Below the pieces are notes generated by a model. The model ran no database searches, was not told the DNA's origin, and saw only the letters and a list, made by a program, of their open reading frames with translations. A DNA stretch of 64,000 bases from Ruegeria sp. THAF57 (GTDB lineage Bacteria; Pseudomonadota; Alphaproteobacteria; Rhodobacterales; Rhodobacteraceae): assembly GCF_903914075.1 (NCBI RefSeq), contig NZ_CAIWNQ010000002.1, positions 310,001-374,000 on the forward strand. Direction: 5' to 3'. Both the position numbers and the translations under genes were made by a program. Of this stretch, positions 29,019 through 38,290 are shown in pieces (the first letter of the stretch is position 1; each line of letters begins with the position of its first letter).

Positions 29019-30620
29019 TTACATCTTGGCTTTCTCTGACTTGAGCGCCAGCCAGAGGCAATAGCACATGATCAGAACAACCATCGTAAACGGAATACCG
29101 GTCGAGACCGCCGCACCCTGAAGGGCAACCAATCCGCCGCCCAGCAAGAGCGCGATTGCGACCAGCCCTTCCAGTGTGCACCAGAACACGCGCTGGATCA
29201 CCGGAGCATCCATCTTGCCGCCCGCGGTGATCGTGTCGATCACCAGCGAACCGGAATCCGACGAGGTTACAAAGAACACCACGATCAGGATCAACGCGAT
29301 CGGTGCGACGATACCATAAAGCGGAAGCTCTTTCAGGAAGCCAAACAGCGCGCCTTCGGGGGCATAGCTGTCGATCACGGTGGCGCGGACACCTTCCGCT
29401 CCGCCTGCGTTCAGCATGTCAATCGCGGCACCGCCGAAAGTTGACATCCACAGGGCGCAAACCGCTGTGGGTGCCAGCAACGCGCAGATAACGAACTCGC
29501 GCACTGTGCGGCCCTTCGAGATACGGGCGATGAACATGCCCACAAACGGCGACCATGCAATCCACCAGGCCCAGTAGAAGGTCGTCCAGCCGTGGAAATA
29601 GCTGGTATCTTCTCGCCCGAACGGGTTGGACAAGGCTGGTAAGTGAAGCACGTAATCTGTCATCACGTTGAAATACCGCGCAATGGCTGTTCCAACACCG
29701 GTGACGGCGATCACGAACAGGAACAGACCAACGGCCATGATCATGTTGATCTCACTCAGCCGTTTGACACCTGCATCCATGCCCAAAAGGACCGAGCCAA
29801 GCGCAATCATCGTGATACCGACGATCAGCAGCACAACAACCGTCGGACTGGGTTCGATACCGAACACCTCATAAAGGCCCGCAGCCACCTGCTGCGCCCC
29901 CAATCCAAGCGAGGTTGTCAGGCCGAACAACGTGGCGAAAACAGCCAGGGTATCAATGATATGACCCCACCAGCCCCATACGCGTTCGCCTAGGATCGGA
30001 TAGAAAGCCGACCGCAAGGTCAGTGGCAAGCCAAGGTTGTAGCTGAAGATGGCCAGCGCAAGGCCTACGGCTGCGTAAACGGCCCAGCCCTCAAGCCCCC
30101 AATGGTGGATCGTACCGACGATACCGGCATATTCGTTGCCGGGCACCGCGATATCAATTCCCAGCGGAACTGCGTTTCCGTCCTCGGCAAAGTTGTAATA
30201 GACCGGTTCCATCACACCGAAGAACAACAAGCCGATCCCGATCCCGGCTGCGAACATCATCGCAATCCAGCCCGCATAGGAATAATCGGGTTTGGCGTCT
30301 TTGCCGCCGATCCGTACCTTGCCGACAGGCAAGACGATCAGCGCAAGGCAAAACAGTGTGATTGCATCCACGGAAAGAACAAGGAACCAATCGAACGTAC
30401 TGGTCAGCCATGGCCGAAGCCATCCAAAGAACGTCGCTGCGGCCTCTTGATTGGCCAATGCGATCAGAACGAACGCAAATATGAGGATACTTGAGATCAG
30501 GAATACCGGGTTGTGGATGTCCAAACCGAAAGGTCGGACGTTATCCTGCCCAAGTTCGTATTCGGTTTCAAAGTCATAAATCCGGGGATCCGGATCCAGC
30601 ATTTTCTTCGTCTGAGCCAT
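29019..30620 (-). CDS. BCCT-family transporter (betaine/choline/carnitine/DMSP type)
   Basis: This 533-residue secondary transporter has about 12 membrane helices. It shows the BCCT glycine-rich signature AAGIGIGLLFFGVMEPVYY in helix 3 and the Trp-rich motif TTFYWAWWIAWSPFVGMFIARISKG in helix 8. Such carriers import quaternary ammonium or sulfonium compounds with Na+ or H+. The Gly-x-Gly-x-Gly in helix 3 rather than Met suggests Na+ coupling is not certain. The start at 30620 is preferred to 30656. It has its own terminator and lies between rpsO and pnp on the opposite strand. Confidence 0.9.
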   Translation of the reverse strand: MAQTKKMLDPDPRIYDFETEYELGQDNVRPFGLDIHNPVFLISSILIFAFVLIALANQEAAATFFGWLRPWLTSTFDWFLVLSVDAITLFCLALIVLPVGKVRIGGKDAKPDYSYAGWIAMMFAAGIGIGLLFFGVMEPVYYNFAEDGNAVPLGIDIAVPGNEYAGIVGTIHHWGLEGWAVYAAVGLALAIFSYNLGLPLTLRSAFYPILGERVWGWWGHIIDTLAVFATLFGLTTSLGLGAQQVAAGLYEVFGIEPSPTVVVLLIVGITMIALGSVLLGMDAGVKRLSEINMIMAVGLFLFVIAVTGVGTAIARYFNVMTDYVLHLPALSNPFGREDTSYFHGWTTFYWAWWIAWSPFVGMFIARISKGRTVREFVICALLAPTAVCALWMSTFGGAAIDMLNAGGAEGVRATVIDSYAPEGALFGFLKELPLYGIVAPIALILIVVFFVTSSDSGSLVIDTITAGGKMDAPVIQRVFWCTLEGLVAIALLLGGGLVALQGAAVSTGIPFTMVVLIMCYCLWLALKSEKAKM

Positions 30621-30970
30621 TCGACTGCCCCTCTGTCCGCTAGGTGCAAACGCCAAGGTATTCGGCCGACTGACGGATATGAGTATTGTACCCCCTTGGC
30701 GCGTTTCCGTCTTTTCGACCGCGGGTTCAGTGGTAACAGCTTACACTGACATCATATTTTTGCAAAACGCATTCGAATTGCCGCATTTATTCAAACAAAT
30801 TCGAACGAAAGCCTGGTCTGTTCGGGAACGTTGTTCCGATGGGTGGGATTGCCGTCAATTGCCCCACTATGCGGTTTCGCTTTCCTTTGGCTGCAATCTC
30901 ATGTATGCGCGCGGGTATCTGAGACGTTGTGCCCTGACCCCGGCACTCGAACGGAAGATAAAATGGGGTC
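30621..30970. other. Intergenic region between the divergent BCCT gene and pnp
   Basis: This non-coding stretch should contain the divergent promoters of the BCCT carrier and pnp. The middle (about 30750-30800) is AT-rich (CATATTTTTGCAAAAC, TTATTCAAACAAATTC). I could not fix -35/-10 boxes with confidence. Open frames crossing it run through hairpins and look spurious. Confidence 0.35.
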
Positions 30971-31026
30971 GGCGGCAATGGGGCCGCCATGCAAAACGGG
31001 AGACCCGGAGGGCCGGGAGCGCTCCC
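30971..31026 (+). promoter_or_regulatory. Tandem hairpins in the pnp leader
   Basis: The first hairpin is GGCGGC-AATGGG-GCCGCC (30971-30988). The second (30998-31026) has an outer GGGAG/CTCCC stem and an inner CCCGG-AGGG-CCGGG stem, and is followed by TTTT. It ends 15 bases before the pnp start codon, close to the ribosome site AGGA (31031-31034). In enterobacteria pnp is autoregulated through a leader hairpin cut by RNase III; a similar role here is inference. Confidence 0.5.
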
Positions 31027-31041
31027 TTTTAGGATACGCAA

Positions 31042-33189
31042 ATGTTTGATGTAACAAAGAAATCAATGCAGTGGGGCGAAGAGACGCTGACACTGGAAAC
31101 TGGCAAGGTTGCCCGTCAAGCGGACGGCACCGTGATCGCCACGCTGGGCGAAACCAGCGTCATGGCGAACGTGACCTTTGCCAAGCAGCAAAAGCCCGGT
31201 CAGGACTTTTTCCCGCTGACCGTGCACTACCAAGAGAAATACTATGCCGCCGGTAAGGTTCCGGGTGGCTTCTTCAAGCGCGAGGCGCGCCCGACCGAGA
31301 AAGAGACGCTGACCGCGCGTCTGATCGACCGTCCGATCCGCCCGCTGTTCGTTGACGGCTTCAAAAACGAAGTTCTGGTCATGTGCACCGTGCTGAGCCA
31401 CGATCTGGTCAACGATCCCGACATCGTAGCGATGATCGCGGCCTCGGCTGCTTTGACCATTTCCGGCGCGCCGTTCATGGGCCCGATCGCCGGTGCCCGT
31501 GTTGGTTTCGTGGATGGCGAATACGTCCTGAACCCGACCGTGGACGACATGCAGGACCTGCGCCTGAACCCCGAACAGCGTCTGGATCTGGTTGTGGCCG
31601 GCACCAAAGACGCCGTGATGATGGTGGAATCAGAAGCCTACGAACTGTCCGAGTCCGAAATGCTGGGCGCCGTGACCTTCGCGCACGAGCAAATTCAGCC
31701 GGTCATCGACCTGATCATCGCTCTGGCCGAAGACGCCGCGAAAGAGCCGTTCGAATTCGCAGCACCCGACTATGCGGACCTCTATGCCGCTGTTTCGGCA
31801 GCCGGTGAAGAGCAGATGCGCGCCGCGTTTGCAATCACCGACAAGCAAGAGCGGACCGCCGCTGTTGCCGCTGCCCGTGAAACGATCAAGGAAGCGCTGA
31901 CCGAGGAACAGTTGGAAGACGCCAACCTCGGGTCCGCGATGAAAAAGCTGGAAGCTGGCATTCTGCGCGGTGACGTTGTCAAAGGCGGCAAGCGGATCGA
32001 CGGTCGCTCGACGACCGACATCCGTTCGATCGTTGCAGAAACCTCCATGCTGCCGCGGACGCACGGGTCTGCCCTGTTCACCCGTGGTGAAACGCAGGCG
32101 CTGGCCGTGACCACGCTGGGCACCGGTGACGATGAACAATTCATCGACGCGCTGCATGGCAACTTCAAATCGAACTTCCTGCTGCACTACAACTTCCCCC
32201 CCTATTCGGTTGGCGAAGTTGGCCGCGTGGGTGGCCCCGGCCGTCGTGAGATCGGCCACGGCAAGCTGGCGTGGCGTGCGCTTCAGGCGGTTCTGCCTGC
32301 GGCGACCGACTTCCCTTACACGATCCGCATCGTGTCCGAGATCACCGAATCCAACGGCTCCAGCTCGATGGCATCGGTCTGCGGCGGTTCGCTGTCGATG
32401 ATGGATGCGGGCGTTCCGCTGAAAGCGCCGGTTGCTGGTGTGGCCATGGGCCTGATCCTGGAAGATGACGGCAACTATGCCATCCTGTCGGACATTCTGG
32501 GTGACGAAGACCACCTGGGCGACATGGACTTCAAAGTGGCGGGTACCGAAAACGGCATCACCTCGCTGCAGATGGACATCAAGGTTGCGGGCATCACGCC
32601 CGAAATCATGGAGAAAGCCCTGGCACAGGCCAAGGACGGCCGGATGCACATTCTGGGCGAGATGGGCAAAGCCCTGTCCGAGACCAACGAGTTCTCGGTC
32701 CACGCTCCGCGCATCGAGACCATGAACATCCCAACCGACAAGATCCGCGAAGTGATCGGTTCGGGCGGGAAGGTCATCCGCGAAATCGTTGAGGTTTCGG
32801 GTGCCAAGGTCGACATCAACGACGACGGCGTCATCAAGATCGCCTCGCCGGATGGTGAATCGATCCAGAAGGCCTATGACATGATCTATTCGATCGTGGC
32901 CGAGCCGGAAGAAGGTCAGATCTACACTGGTAAAGTGGTCAAGATCGTCGACTTCGGTGCCTTCGTAAACTTCTTTGGCAAGCGCGACGGTCTGGTGCAC
33001 GTGTCCCAGATCGAAAACCGCCGCCTGAACCATCCGTCGGATGTTCTGAAAGAAGGTCAGGAAGTAAAGGTCAAGCTGCTGGGCTTTGACGATCGCGGCA
33101 AGGTCCGCCTGTCGATGAAAGTCGTCGATCAGGAAACCGGCGAAGAGATCGTGCCTGAGAAGAAAGAAAAGAAAGAAGACGCCGAGTAA
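31042..33189 (+). CDS. pnp: Polynucleotide phosphorylase
   Basis: PNPase is the 3'-5' phosphorolytic exoribonuclease of the degradosome. The 715 residues show two RNase PH-like domains, the second with active-site sequences [17 protein letters not shown] [18 protein letters not shown] and [20 protein letters not shown]. They are followed by a KH domain ([17 protein letters not shown]) and an S1 domain ([24 protein letters not shown]). The protein ends in a Lys/Glu-rich tail. Its rpsO neighbour has been separated by about 5 kb. A strong terminator follows. Confidence 0.98.
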   Translation: MFDVTKKSMQWGEETLTLETGKVARQADGTVIATLGETSVMANVTFAKQQKPGQDFFPLTVHYQEKYYAAGKVPGGFFKREARPTEKETLTARLIDRPIRPLFVDGFKNEVLVMCTVLSHDLVNDPDIVAMIAASAALTISGAPFMGPIAGARVGFVDGEYVLNPTVDDMQDLRLNPEQRLDLVVAGTKDAVMMVESEAYELSESEMLGAVTFAHEQIQPVIDLIIALAEDAAKEPFEFAAPDYADLYAAVSAAGEEQMRAAFAITDKQERTAAVAAARETIKEALTEEQLEDANLGSAMKKLEAGILRGDVVKGGKRIDGRSTTDIRSIVAETSMLPRTHGSALFTRGETQALAVTTLGTGDDEQFIDALHGNFKSNFLLHYNFPPYSVGEVGRVGGPGRREIGHGKLAWRALQAVLPAATDFPYTIRIVSEITESNGSSSMASVCGGSLSMMDAGVPLKAPVAGVAMGLILEDDGNYAILSDILGDEDHLGDMDFKVAGTENGITSLQMDIKVAGITPEIMEKALAQAKDGRMHILGEMGKALSETNEFSVHAPRIETMNIPTDKIREVIGSGGKVIREIVEVSGAKVDINDDGVIKIASPDGESIQKAYDMIYSIVAEPEEGQIYTGKVVKIVDFGAFVNFFGKRDGLVHVSQIENRRLNHPSDVLKEGQEVKVKLLGFDDRGKVRLSMKVVDQETGEEIVPEKKEKKEDAE

Positions 33190-33214
33190 TCGGGAACTCT
33201 TTTCTAAAATAGTG

Positions 33215-33242
33215 AAAGACCCCGGTTATGGCCGGGGTCTTT
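33215..33242. terminator. pnp terminator, bidirectional
   Basis: The perfect 11-base stem AAAGACCCCGG / CCGGGGTCTTT has a 6-base loop and is followed by TGTTT on the plus strand. The convergent DUF1326 gene ends at 33246, so the same hairpin can serve both. Confidence 0.92.
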
Positions 33243-33245
33243 TGT

Positions 33246-33881
33246 TTAGTGGGCCACGCCGGACGGTCCATGTTTCATGATATGCCATTGTCCAAAGCTG
33301 TCGTTCAAATCCAATTTGATCGCCGCATTCGCCTTGGTCGATGCATTGCCAATTTCCGCCAGAGTGAATTCGATCCCACCGGGGATGTCGATCCGCACCC
33401 TGTGCTCTCCTCCCCCATGCGGGGCCTGAATCGGCCGTCCGGTCGAACTGAGCACATCGCCGATGGTAACACTGGCCGTGCGCCTCTCCATGTCCATCTC
33501 GAAATCAATTGGCAAATACAGCGTCTCGTGAACGGTTTTGCACATCGCCCGAAAGACGAACCAATGGGTCGCCATTTCTTCGGTCTCTTCACCGTGAAAG
33601 ACCTTTTCCAGCGCCGCGCGCTGCGCATCCGAGGCGCTTGGATCGATGATAACCTGCATCTCACCGCCGCCTTCAAAAATCGGACCGGGCCACGCGTAAA
33701 TCAACGCAGCCTTCGCCCCGACGAGGTCCGTGTCGCCGAAATGCCCCTTTGAAATTTCCAGAACTTCAAATCCACGGCAGTTCCCGTGTGTAGGCAATTC
33801 TTCGAACTGGCAAGGGCAGGCATAGCCGCAGTTGCAATTCCCGAAAGCCTCACCTTCGACATACCAATCTGTAAATGCCAT
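33246..33881 (-). CDS. DUF1326 protein
   Basis: This 211-residue soluble protein has an N-terminal Cys cluster typical of DUF1326 (NCNCGYACPCQFEE, then GNCRGF), six cysteines within about 30 residues. The following beta-rich domain (VIIDPSASDAQRAALEKVFHGE) is also family-typical. The cysteines suggest metal or Fe-S binding, but no function is established. The start at 33881 has AGGAGAAGAC upstream. DUF1326 genes often stand next to a DUF2182 membrane protein; none is here. It ends just after the pnp terminator. Confidence 0.88.
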   Translation of the reverse strand: MAFTDWYVEGEAFGNCNCGYACPCQFEELPTHGNCRGFEVLEISKGHFGDTDLVGAKAALIYAWPGPIFEGGGEMQVIIDPSASDAQRAALEKVFHGEETEEMATHWFVFRAMCKTVHETLYLPIDFEMDMERRTASVTIGDVLSSTGRPIQAPHGGGEHRVRIDIPGGIEFTLAEIGNASTKANAAIKLDLNDSFGQWHIMKHGPSGVAH

Positions 33882-34179
33882 CGTCTTCTCCTGTAATGCA
33901 CAGTGTGAATGCTCGATGTTTGTATCCGTGTGCCTGTTGGTCAGCTCAATTGGCACACCCTATCACAAAAGGTCTAATTTACGAACCGAGGCGCACTTCC
34001 ATTCTGAAAGCCGCACCCGCCAATTCGTTGCCAAACAAACTCTTTCAGACCATGTGACAGATCAATCGCACAAGCCCTGAGGGAATTTCGGCAACTGACC
34101 AGACCTATAGTTGTATTTTGCCCTTCTTACCCTCTGGTTTCTCTTTCCCAGATTGCGCGCGTGTTCTATGCACTTGTGC

Positions 34180-34902
34180 ATGCGCTCTTTTGTAATTCAC
34201 ATGTCCTCAAGTACGGCCCGGCGGCCCAACGCAGAAAAGCTGTGCGCTAATCTGCCAAACGCCGAACTATTCGAGGCTGTGAATGGTCGCAATTCTGACC
34301 AGATCGCAGATGTAGAGTTGTTTCCCGGCAATTTGCATCGTCCCGAATACCCGTTCAATTTGCGACCAGCAGAAATCGGAGTGTTCGAAAGCCATCGCCG
34401 AATCTGGCAGAAGCTGGTGGATGAAAAGATCGACCTAGCCATCATCACCGAGGACGACCTGCGCGTTGACCCCTGCCGGATGGACGAGGCGCTGAAGATG
34501 CTCACCCCAATCGCGACACCTGACCATTACATCCGCATTCCGGTAAAGCAGCGCGAAATTGCGGCGCAGGTGCTGGCCCGGCGCAACGACATGCGACTGA
34601 TCCTGCCCAAGGTGATCGGGTTGCAATGCGTGTGTCAGTTGGTCGGACGGCGTGCGGCCGAGCGGCTGCTTGAGGCCACCAACAAAATCGACCGCCCGAT
34701 TGACACGTTCCTACAAATGCACTGGTTGACGGGCCAGCCGATCCTGGCGCTGCTAGGCAGCGGCAATCAAGAGGTCGCCAACGAGATCGGCGGGTCTACG
34801 ATTCAAACCCGCCCTCCACTTGGTGACAAAATTTCCCGAGAGTTCAAGCGCGCCGCTTACCGCGCGAAGCTTTATCAACACCCGCAGCGGCCCGCAGCGT
34901 GA
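34180..34902 (+). CDS. Glycosyltransferase family 25 protein
   Basis: This protein of about 240 residues matches GT25 galactosyltransferases of lipooligosaccharide synthesis. It has the N-terminal strand RSFVIHMSSSTARRP, the donor-region motif LRPAEIGVFESHRRIWQKLV, the DxD-like element AIITEDDLRV and the acceptor-side IDRPIDTFLQMHW. It has no membrane segments and is probably cytoplasmic. No Shine-Dalgarno is visible before ATG 34180 or ATG 34168, and the upstream 300 bases (33882-34179) are AT-rich with no recognisable content. It stands alone, without other LPS genes nearby. Confidence 0.82.
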   Translation: MRSFVIHMSSSTARRPNAEKLCANLPNAELFEAVNGRNSDQIADVELFPGNLHRPEYPFNLRPAEIGVFESHRRIWQKLVDEKIDLAIITEDDLRVDPCRMDEALKMLTPIATPDHYIRIPVKQREIAAQVLARRNDMRLILPKVIGLQCVCQLVGRRAAERLLEATNKIDRPIDTFLQMHWLTGQPILALLGSGNQEVANEIGGSTIQTRPPLGDKISREFKRAAYRAKLYQHPQRPAA

Positions 34903-34940
34903 TCGGCGCATAAGATCGAACCTATGCGCACAGCGGATAA

Positions 34941-34959
34941 GCGGGGCATTTAGCCCCGC
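34941..34959. terminator. Hairpin between convergent GT25 and peroxiredoxin genes
   Basis: GCGGGGC pairs with GCCCCGC over a 5-base ATTTA loop. No strong T-run follows on either strand, so efficiency is uncertain. Confidence 0.5.
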
Positions 34960-34967
34960 CCTGTGTC

Positions 34968-35618
34968 TTAGCTGGGTGCCTTGGTTTTGCGCAGGTAAGG
35001 GAAGATCGTCTCAAACTCACCAAACTTTGCCTTGGCTTCTTCGTTCGAAACCGCAGGTGGAATGATCACGTCTTCGCCCGGAATCCAGTTGGCCGGGGTT
35101 GCAACGCCCTTGGCGCTCATTTGCAAGCCGTCCAAGGCGCGCAGGATTTCTGCAAAGTTACGGCCTACGGTCATCGGATAGGTCATCGACAGTTTCAACT
35201 GCTTGTCGGGACCAATAATAAAGACCGAACGGACCGTGGCACTGTCAGCCGGCGTTCTCCCATCCGGCAAATACGCTTCGGCCGGCAGCATGTCAAAAGC
35301 CTTGGAAACGGCCAGCCCGTCATCCGCGATGATCGGGAAACCGGGGTTGGCATTGCCATAAGCTTCGATGTCTTTCTTCCACTTTTTGTGGTCTTCGACG
35401 CCGTCGACGGACACACCCAGAACTTTGGTATTCCGTGCAGCCCATTCATCATTCAGTTGGGCCACTGCCGAGAATTCGGTGGTGCAGACCGGGGTGAAAT
35501 CCTTGGGGTGCGAAAACAGAATGGCCCAGCTGTCACCAATCCAGTCGTGAAACTGAATGGTTCCCTGATCCGTTTCTGCAGTGAAATTCGGGACGGTGTC
35601 GTTAATGCGCAAACCCAT
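34968..35618 (-). CDS. 1-Cys peroxiredoxin (Prx6 type)
   Basis: This 216-residue thiol peroxidase has the peroxidatic Cys in DFTPVCTTEFSAVAQL (near residue 47). The long Prx6-type C-terminal domain has SVFIIGPDKQLKL, YPMTVGRNFAEILRALDGLQ and the NWIPGEDVIIPP arm; no resolving Cys is evident. It reduces H2O2 and organic peroxides. AAGGAG precedes the ATG at 35618. It is divergent from the aldehyde dehydrogenase gene, with a 218-base gap. Confidence 0.93.
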   Translation of the reverse strand: MGLRINDTVPNFTAETDQGTIQFHDWIGDSWAILFSHPKDFTPVCTTEFSAVAQLNDEWAARNTKVLGVSVDGVEDHKKWKKDIEAYGNANPGFPIIADDGLAVSKAFDMLPAEAYLPDGRTPADSATVRSVFIIGPDKQLKLSMTYPMTVGRNFAEILRALDGLQMSAKGVATPANWIPGEDVIIPPAVSNEEAKAKFGEFETIFPYLRKTKAPS

Positions 35619-35795
35619 GGGGCGTCTCCTTTCCTGCTGATAAGCCGAAATCGGCTGACGCAAATTTAATCACTTTGCCGACAAGTTAAACCAATCATTT
35701 GAGGCTGAGTCACAAAACTGCGTTACTCATACGGCCGCGCATTTGGAATTGCCCCCTTGCCCCTTGCTGACCGGGGTGACAAAGTGCCCACAAAA

Positions 35796-35811
35796 CCGAC
35801 CGATCGGTCGG
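35796..35811. promoter_or_regulatory. Perfect 16-base palindrome (TetR-type operator) before an ALDH gene
   Basis: CCGACCGATCGGTCGG is a perfect palindrome 25 bases before the ATG of the aldehyde dehydrogenase gene. The core ACCGATCGGT is of the kind bound by TetR/AcrR-family repressors. The position is right for repression of the ALDH promoter. No tetR gene is adjacent. Confidence 0.6.
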
Positions 35812-35836
35812 AGAATATTTGTGGAAAGGTGGAGCC

Positions 35837-37276
35837 ATGATCGACAAGCGGAACTTCTATATTAACGGCCAGTGGGTCGCCCCTGCACAGGCCAACGATT
35901 TTGAGGTCATCAACCCCTCGACCGAAGACCCCTGCGCGGTGATTTCACTTGGAGGCGCCGACGATACCAACGCCGCAGTCGCTGCCGCCAAAGCCGCCCT
36001 GCCCGGCTGGATGGCAACCCCGGTGCAAGAGCGCATTGCGCTGGTTGAAAAGCTGGTCGAGATCTACCTGTCGCGCTCGGAAGATCTGGCGCAAGCCATG
36101 TCTCTGGAAATGGGTGCTCCGATTGATATGGCGCGCACGCAGCAGTCTGGCGCCGGTGTCTATCACCTGAAAAATTTCGTCCGTGCAGCCAAGGCGTTTC
36201 AGTTCGAACGCCCCTTAGGGGATCACGCCCCCAACGACCGGATCATCTATGAAGCTGTGGGCGTCGCCGCCCTGATCACACCCTGGAACTGGCCGATGAA
36301 CCAGATCACGCTCAAAGTGGGCGCGGCTGCGATTGCGGGCTGCACCATGGTTCTGAAACCGTCCGAGCAAAGCCCGCTGAACGCGATGATCTTTGCCGAG
36401 ATGATGGACGAGGCCGGGTTCCCGGCAGGCGTGTTCAACCTAGTGAACGGCGATGGTGTGGGCGTGGGTTCGCAACTGTCGGCGCATCCAGATGTGGATA
36501 TGATCAGCTTCACCGGCTCGACCCGCGCGGGCACGGCGATTTCGAAAAACGCCGCAGATACCTTGAAGAAAGTGCATCTTGAGCTGGGCGGTAAGGGCGC
36601 AAACGTCGTCTTTGCGGATGCCGATGAAAAGGCCGTCAAACGCGGCGTTTTACACATGATGAATAACACCGGCCAAAGCTGTAACGCCCCCAGCCGTATG
36701 CTGGTGCAACGCCCGATCTACGATCAGGCGATCGAGACGGCCGCACAGGTTGCCAACATGGTTTCGGTCGGGAACGCGCAGGAAGAAGGCCGGCATATTG
36801 GCCCCGTGGTGAACGCGCTTCAGTGGAACAAGATTCAGGACCTGATCCAGAAAGGCATCGACGAAGGCGCGCGTCTGGTCGCAGGTGGCACCGGTCGGCC
36901 CGAGGGGTTGAACAAGGGCTACTACGTGCGCCCCACCGTCTTTGCTGATGCCAACAACCAGATGACCATTGCGCGCGAGGAAATCTTTGGCCCGGTCCTG
37001 ACCATGATCCCCTTCGACACCGAGGAAGAAGCCGTCGAGATCGCCAATGACACACCCTATGGCCTGACAAACTATGTCCAGACGCAGGACGGAAGCCGTG
37101 CCAACCGCATGGCGCGAATGCTTCGGTCGGGAATGGTTGAAATGAACGGCCAGTCGCGCAGCGCGGGTTCTCCGTTCGGTGGCATGAAACAATCCGGCAA
37201 TGGTCGCGAGGGCGGCGTCTGGGGCCTTGAAGACTTCCTTGAGGTCAAGGCCGTCGGCGGCTGGGCCGCCGAGTAA
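35837..37276 (+). CDS. Aldehyde dehydrogenase family protein
   Basis: This single-domain NAD(P)+-dependent aldehyde dehydrogenase has 479 residues. The oxyanion/Asn segment is ITPWNWPMNQ, the general base Glu249 lies in LELGGKGAN, the catalytic Cys282 in NTGQSCNAPSR, and the C-terminal motif is GGMKQSGNGREGG. It resembles ALDHs acting on small or aromatic aldehydes; the substrate is not visible. The start at 35837 follows GGTGGAG. It is probably controlled by the palindrome just upstream. Confidence 0.92.
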   Translation: MIDKRNFYINGQWVAPAQANDFEVINPSTEDPCAVISLGGADDTNAAVAAAKAALPGWMATPVQERIALVEKLVEIYLSRSEDLAQAMSLEMGAPIDMARTQQSGAGVYHLKNFVRAAKAFQFERPLGDHAPNDRIIYEAVGVAALITPWNWPMNQITLKVGAAAIAGCTMVLKPSEQSPLNAMIFAEMMDEAGFPAGVFNLVNGDGVGVGSQLSAHPDVDMISFTGSTRAGTAISKNAADTLKKVHLELGGKGANVVFADADEKAVKRGVLHMMNNTGQSCNAPSRMLVQRPIYDQAIETAAQVANMVSVGNAQEEGRHIGPVVNALQWNKIQDLIQKGIDEGARLVAGGTGRPEGLNKGYYVRPTVFADANNQMTIAREEIFGPVLTMIPFDTEEEAVEIANDTPYGLTNYVQTQDGSRANRMARMLRSGMVEMNGQSRSAGSPFGGMKQSGNGREGGVWGLEDFLEVKAVGGWAAE

Positions 37277-37301
37277 CCGCGTTCGGACATAATCCAGTTG
37301 T

Positions 37302-37321
37302 GAGGCACCCTAGGGTGCCTC
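37302..37321. terminator. Perfect 20-base palindrome between convergent ALDH and ada-like genes
   Basis: GAGGCACCCTAGGGTGCCTC is self-complementary and lies 26 bases after the ALDH stop and 10 bases past the end of the convergent gene. It has no T-run, so a shared terminator hairpin is plausible but unproven. Confidence 0.5.
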
Positions 37322-37330
37322 GCATTGTGT

Positions 37331-38173
37331 TCAGGCATCCGCCTGCGCGGCCTCATAGGCCAGCATCGCGCGTTTGACCGGCAGACCCCAGTGATATCCC
37401 CCCAGACCGCCCGACTTTCGCAAAGCCCGGTGGCAGGGGATCAGCCAACTGACCGGATTGCGCCCGACCGCCGTGCCTACGGCCCGCACCGCCTGCGGAG
37501 ACCCCACCCGCTGCGCGATCTCGGAATAGGTTGTGACCTGCCCCGAAGGGATATGCATCAGCGCCTCCCAAACTTTGATCTGCAAGGGGGAGCCAATCAG
37601 ATGCAGCGGAGTTTCCCCACGGTTCGCCCCAAACGATGCCTCGACCCATGGGCGCAGCTTTTCGGTATCCTCGACGTAGTCCGCCTTGGGCCAGCGCGAG
37701 GTCATATCTTCCATCGCGGCGGCCTCGCCGGTTTCCGCACCAAAGGCCATGCCGCAGATGCCCTTGTCAGTACCCATCACCAGCGTCGGACCAAAGGGGC
37801 AGTCAAACCAGCCCCAATAAATCGTAAGACCCGCGCCTTTGCGCGCGTATTCGCCGGGGCTCATGGATTCCCATTTCAGGAACAGATCATGCAGGCGGCC
37901 TGACCCGGATAGACCCACATTATGCGCGGTTTCCAGCGTGGTGAAACGCTCGCGCAGCAGGGCCTTTGCATGGCCCAGCGTCAGGTATTGCTGATACCGT
38001 TTCGGTGACACCCCGGTCCAGCGTGAAAACAGACGCTGGAAATGGGCCGGGCTCATGTCCATCTGATCGGCCAGTTCTTCCAGAGACAGGGATTCGCCGC
38101 CCTGATCAATCAGTTCAATCGCGCGCCGCATGACGTTGTAGTGGTATCCGCTTTCGGGGGTTTGAACATTCAT
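37331..38173 (-). CDS. ada: Ada-type protein: AraC DNA-binding domain plus O6-alkylguanine methyltransferase
   Basis: This 280-residue protein joins an AraC helix-turn-helix domain (about 1-105: LSLEELADQMDMSPAHFQRLF and GLSGSGRLHDLF) to an O6-methylguanine-DNA methyltransferase. The latter has the acceptor Cys in SWLIPCHRALRKSGGLGGY (near residue 252). The Zn-Cys N-terminal domain of E. coli Ada, which repairs methylphosphotriesters and senses damage, is missing. This short form may repair DNA and regulate without that sensor. The start at 38173 has GAGGTGAGAG upstream. It is divergent from nth, another base-repair gene. Confidence 0.88.
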   Translation of the reverse strand: MNVQTPESGYHYNVMRRAIELIDQGGESLSLEELADQMDMSPAHFQRLFSRWTGVSPKRYQQYLTLGHAKALLRERFTTLETAHNVGLSGSGRLHDLFLKWESMSPGEYARKGAGLTIYWGWFDCPFGPTLVMGTDKGICGMAFGAETGEAAAMEDMTSRWPKADYVEDTEKLRPWVEASFGANRGETPLHLIGSPLQIKVWEALMHIPSGQVTTYSEIAQRVGSPQAVRAVGTAVGRNPVSWLIPCHRALRKSGGLGGYHWGLPVKRAMLAYEAAQADA

Positions 38174-38290
38174 GACTCTCACCTCTTGTGTTGCCCGAAC
38201 CATATCGCGGTGGCAGCGCTCCGGCGACCCGAAACCTGCGCATTGGCTTTAGGCTTGTGTCACCGGCCCTTGGGCGGCATTAAGGCGCGG

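Noticed and set aside
30679..31032. 117-codon open frame upstream of pnp
   Set aside because: It runs through both leader hairpins, has no ribosome site and its translation shows no protein-like pattern.
31630..33033. 467-codon minus-strand open frame
   Set aside because: It is antisense to pnp and has no domain of its own.
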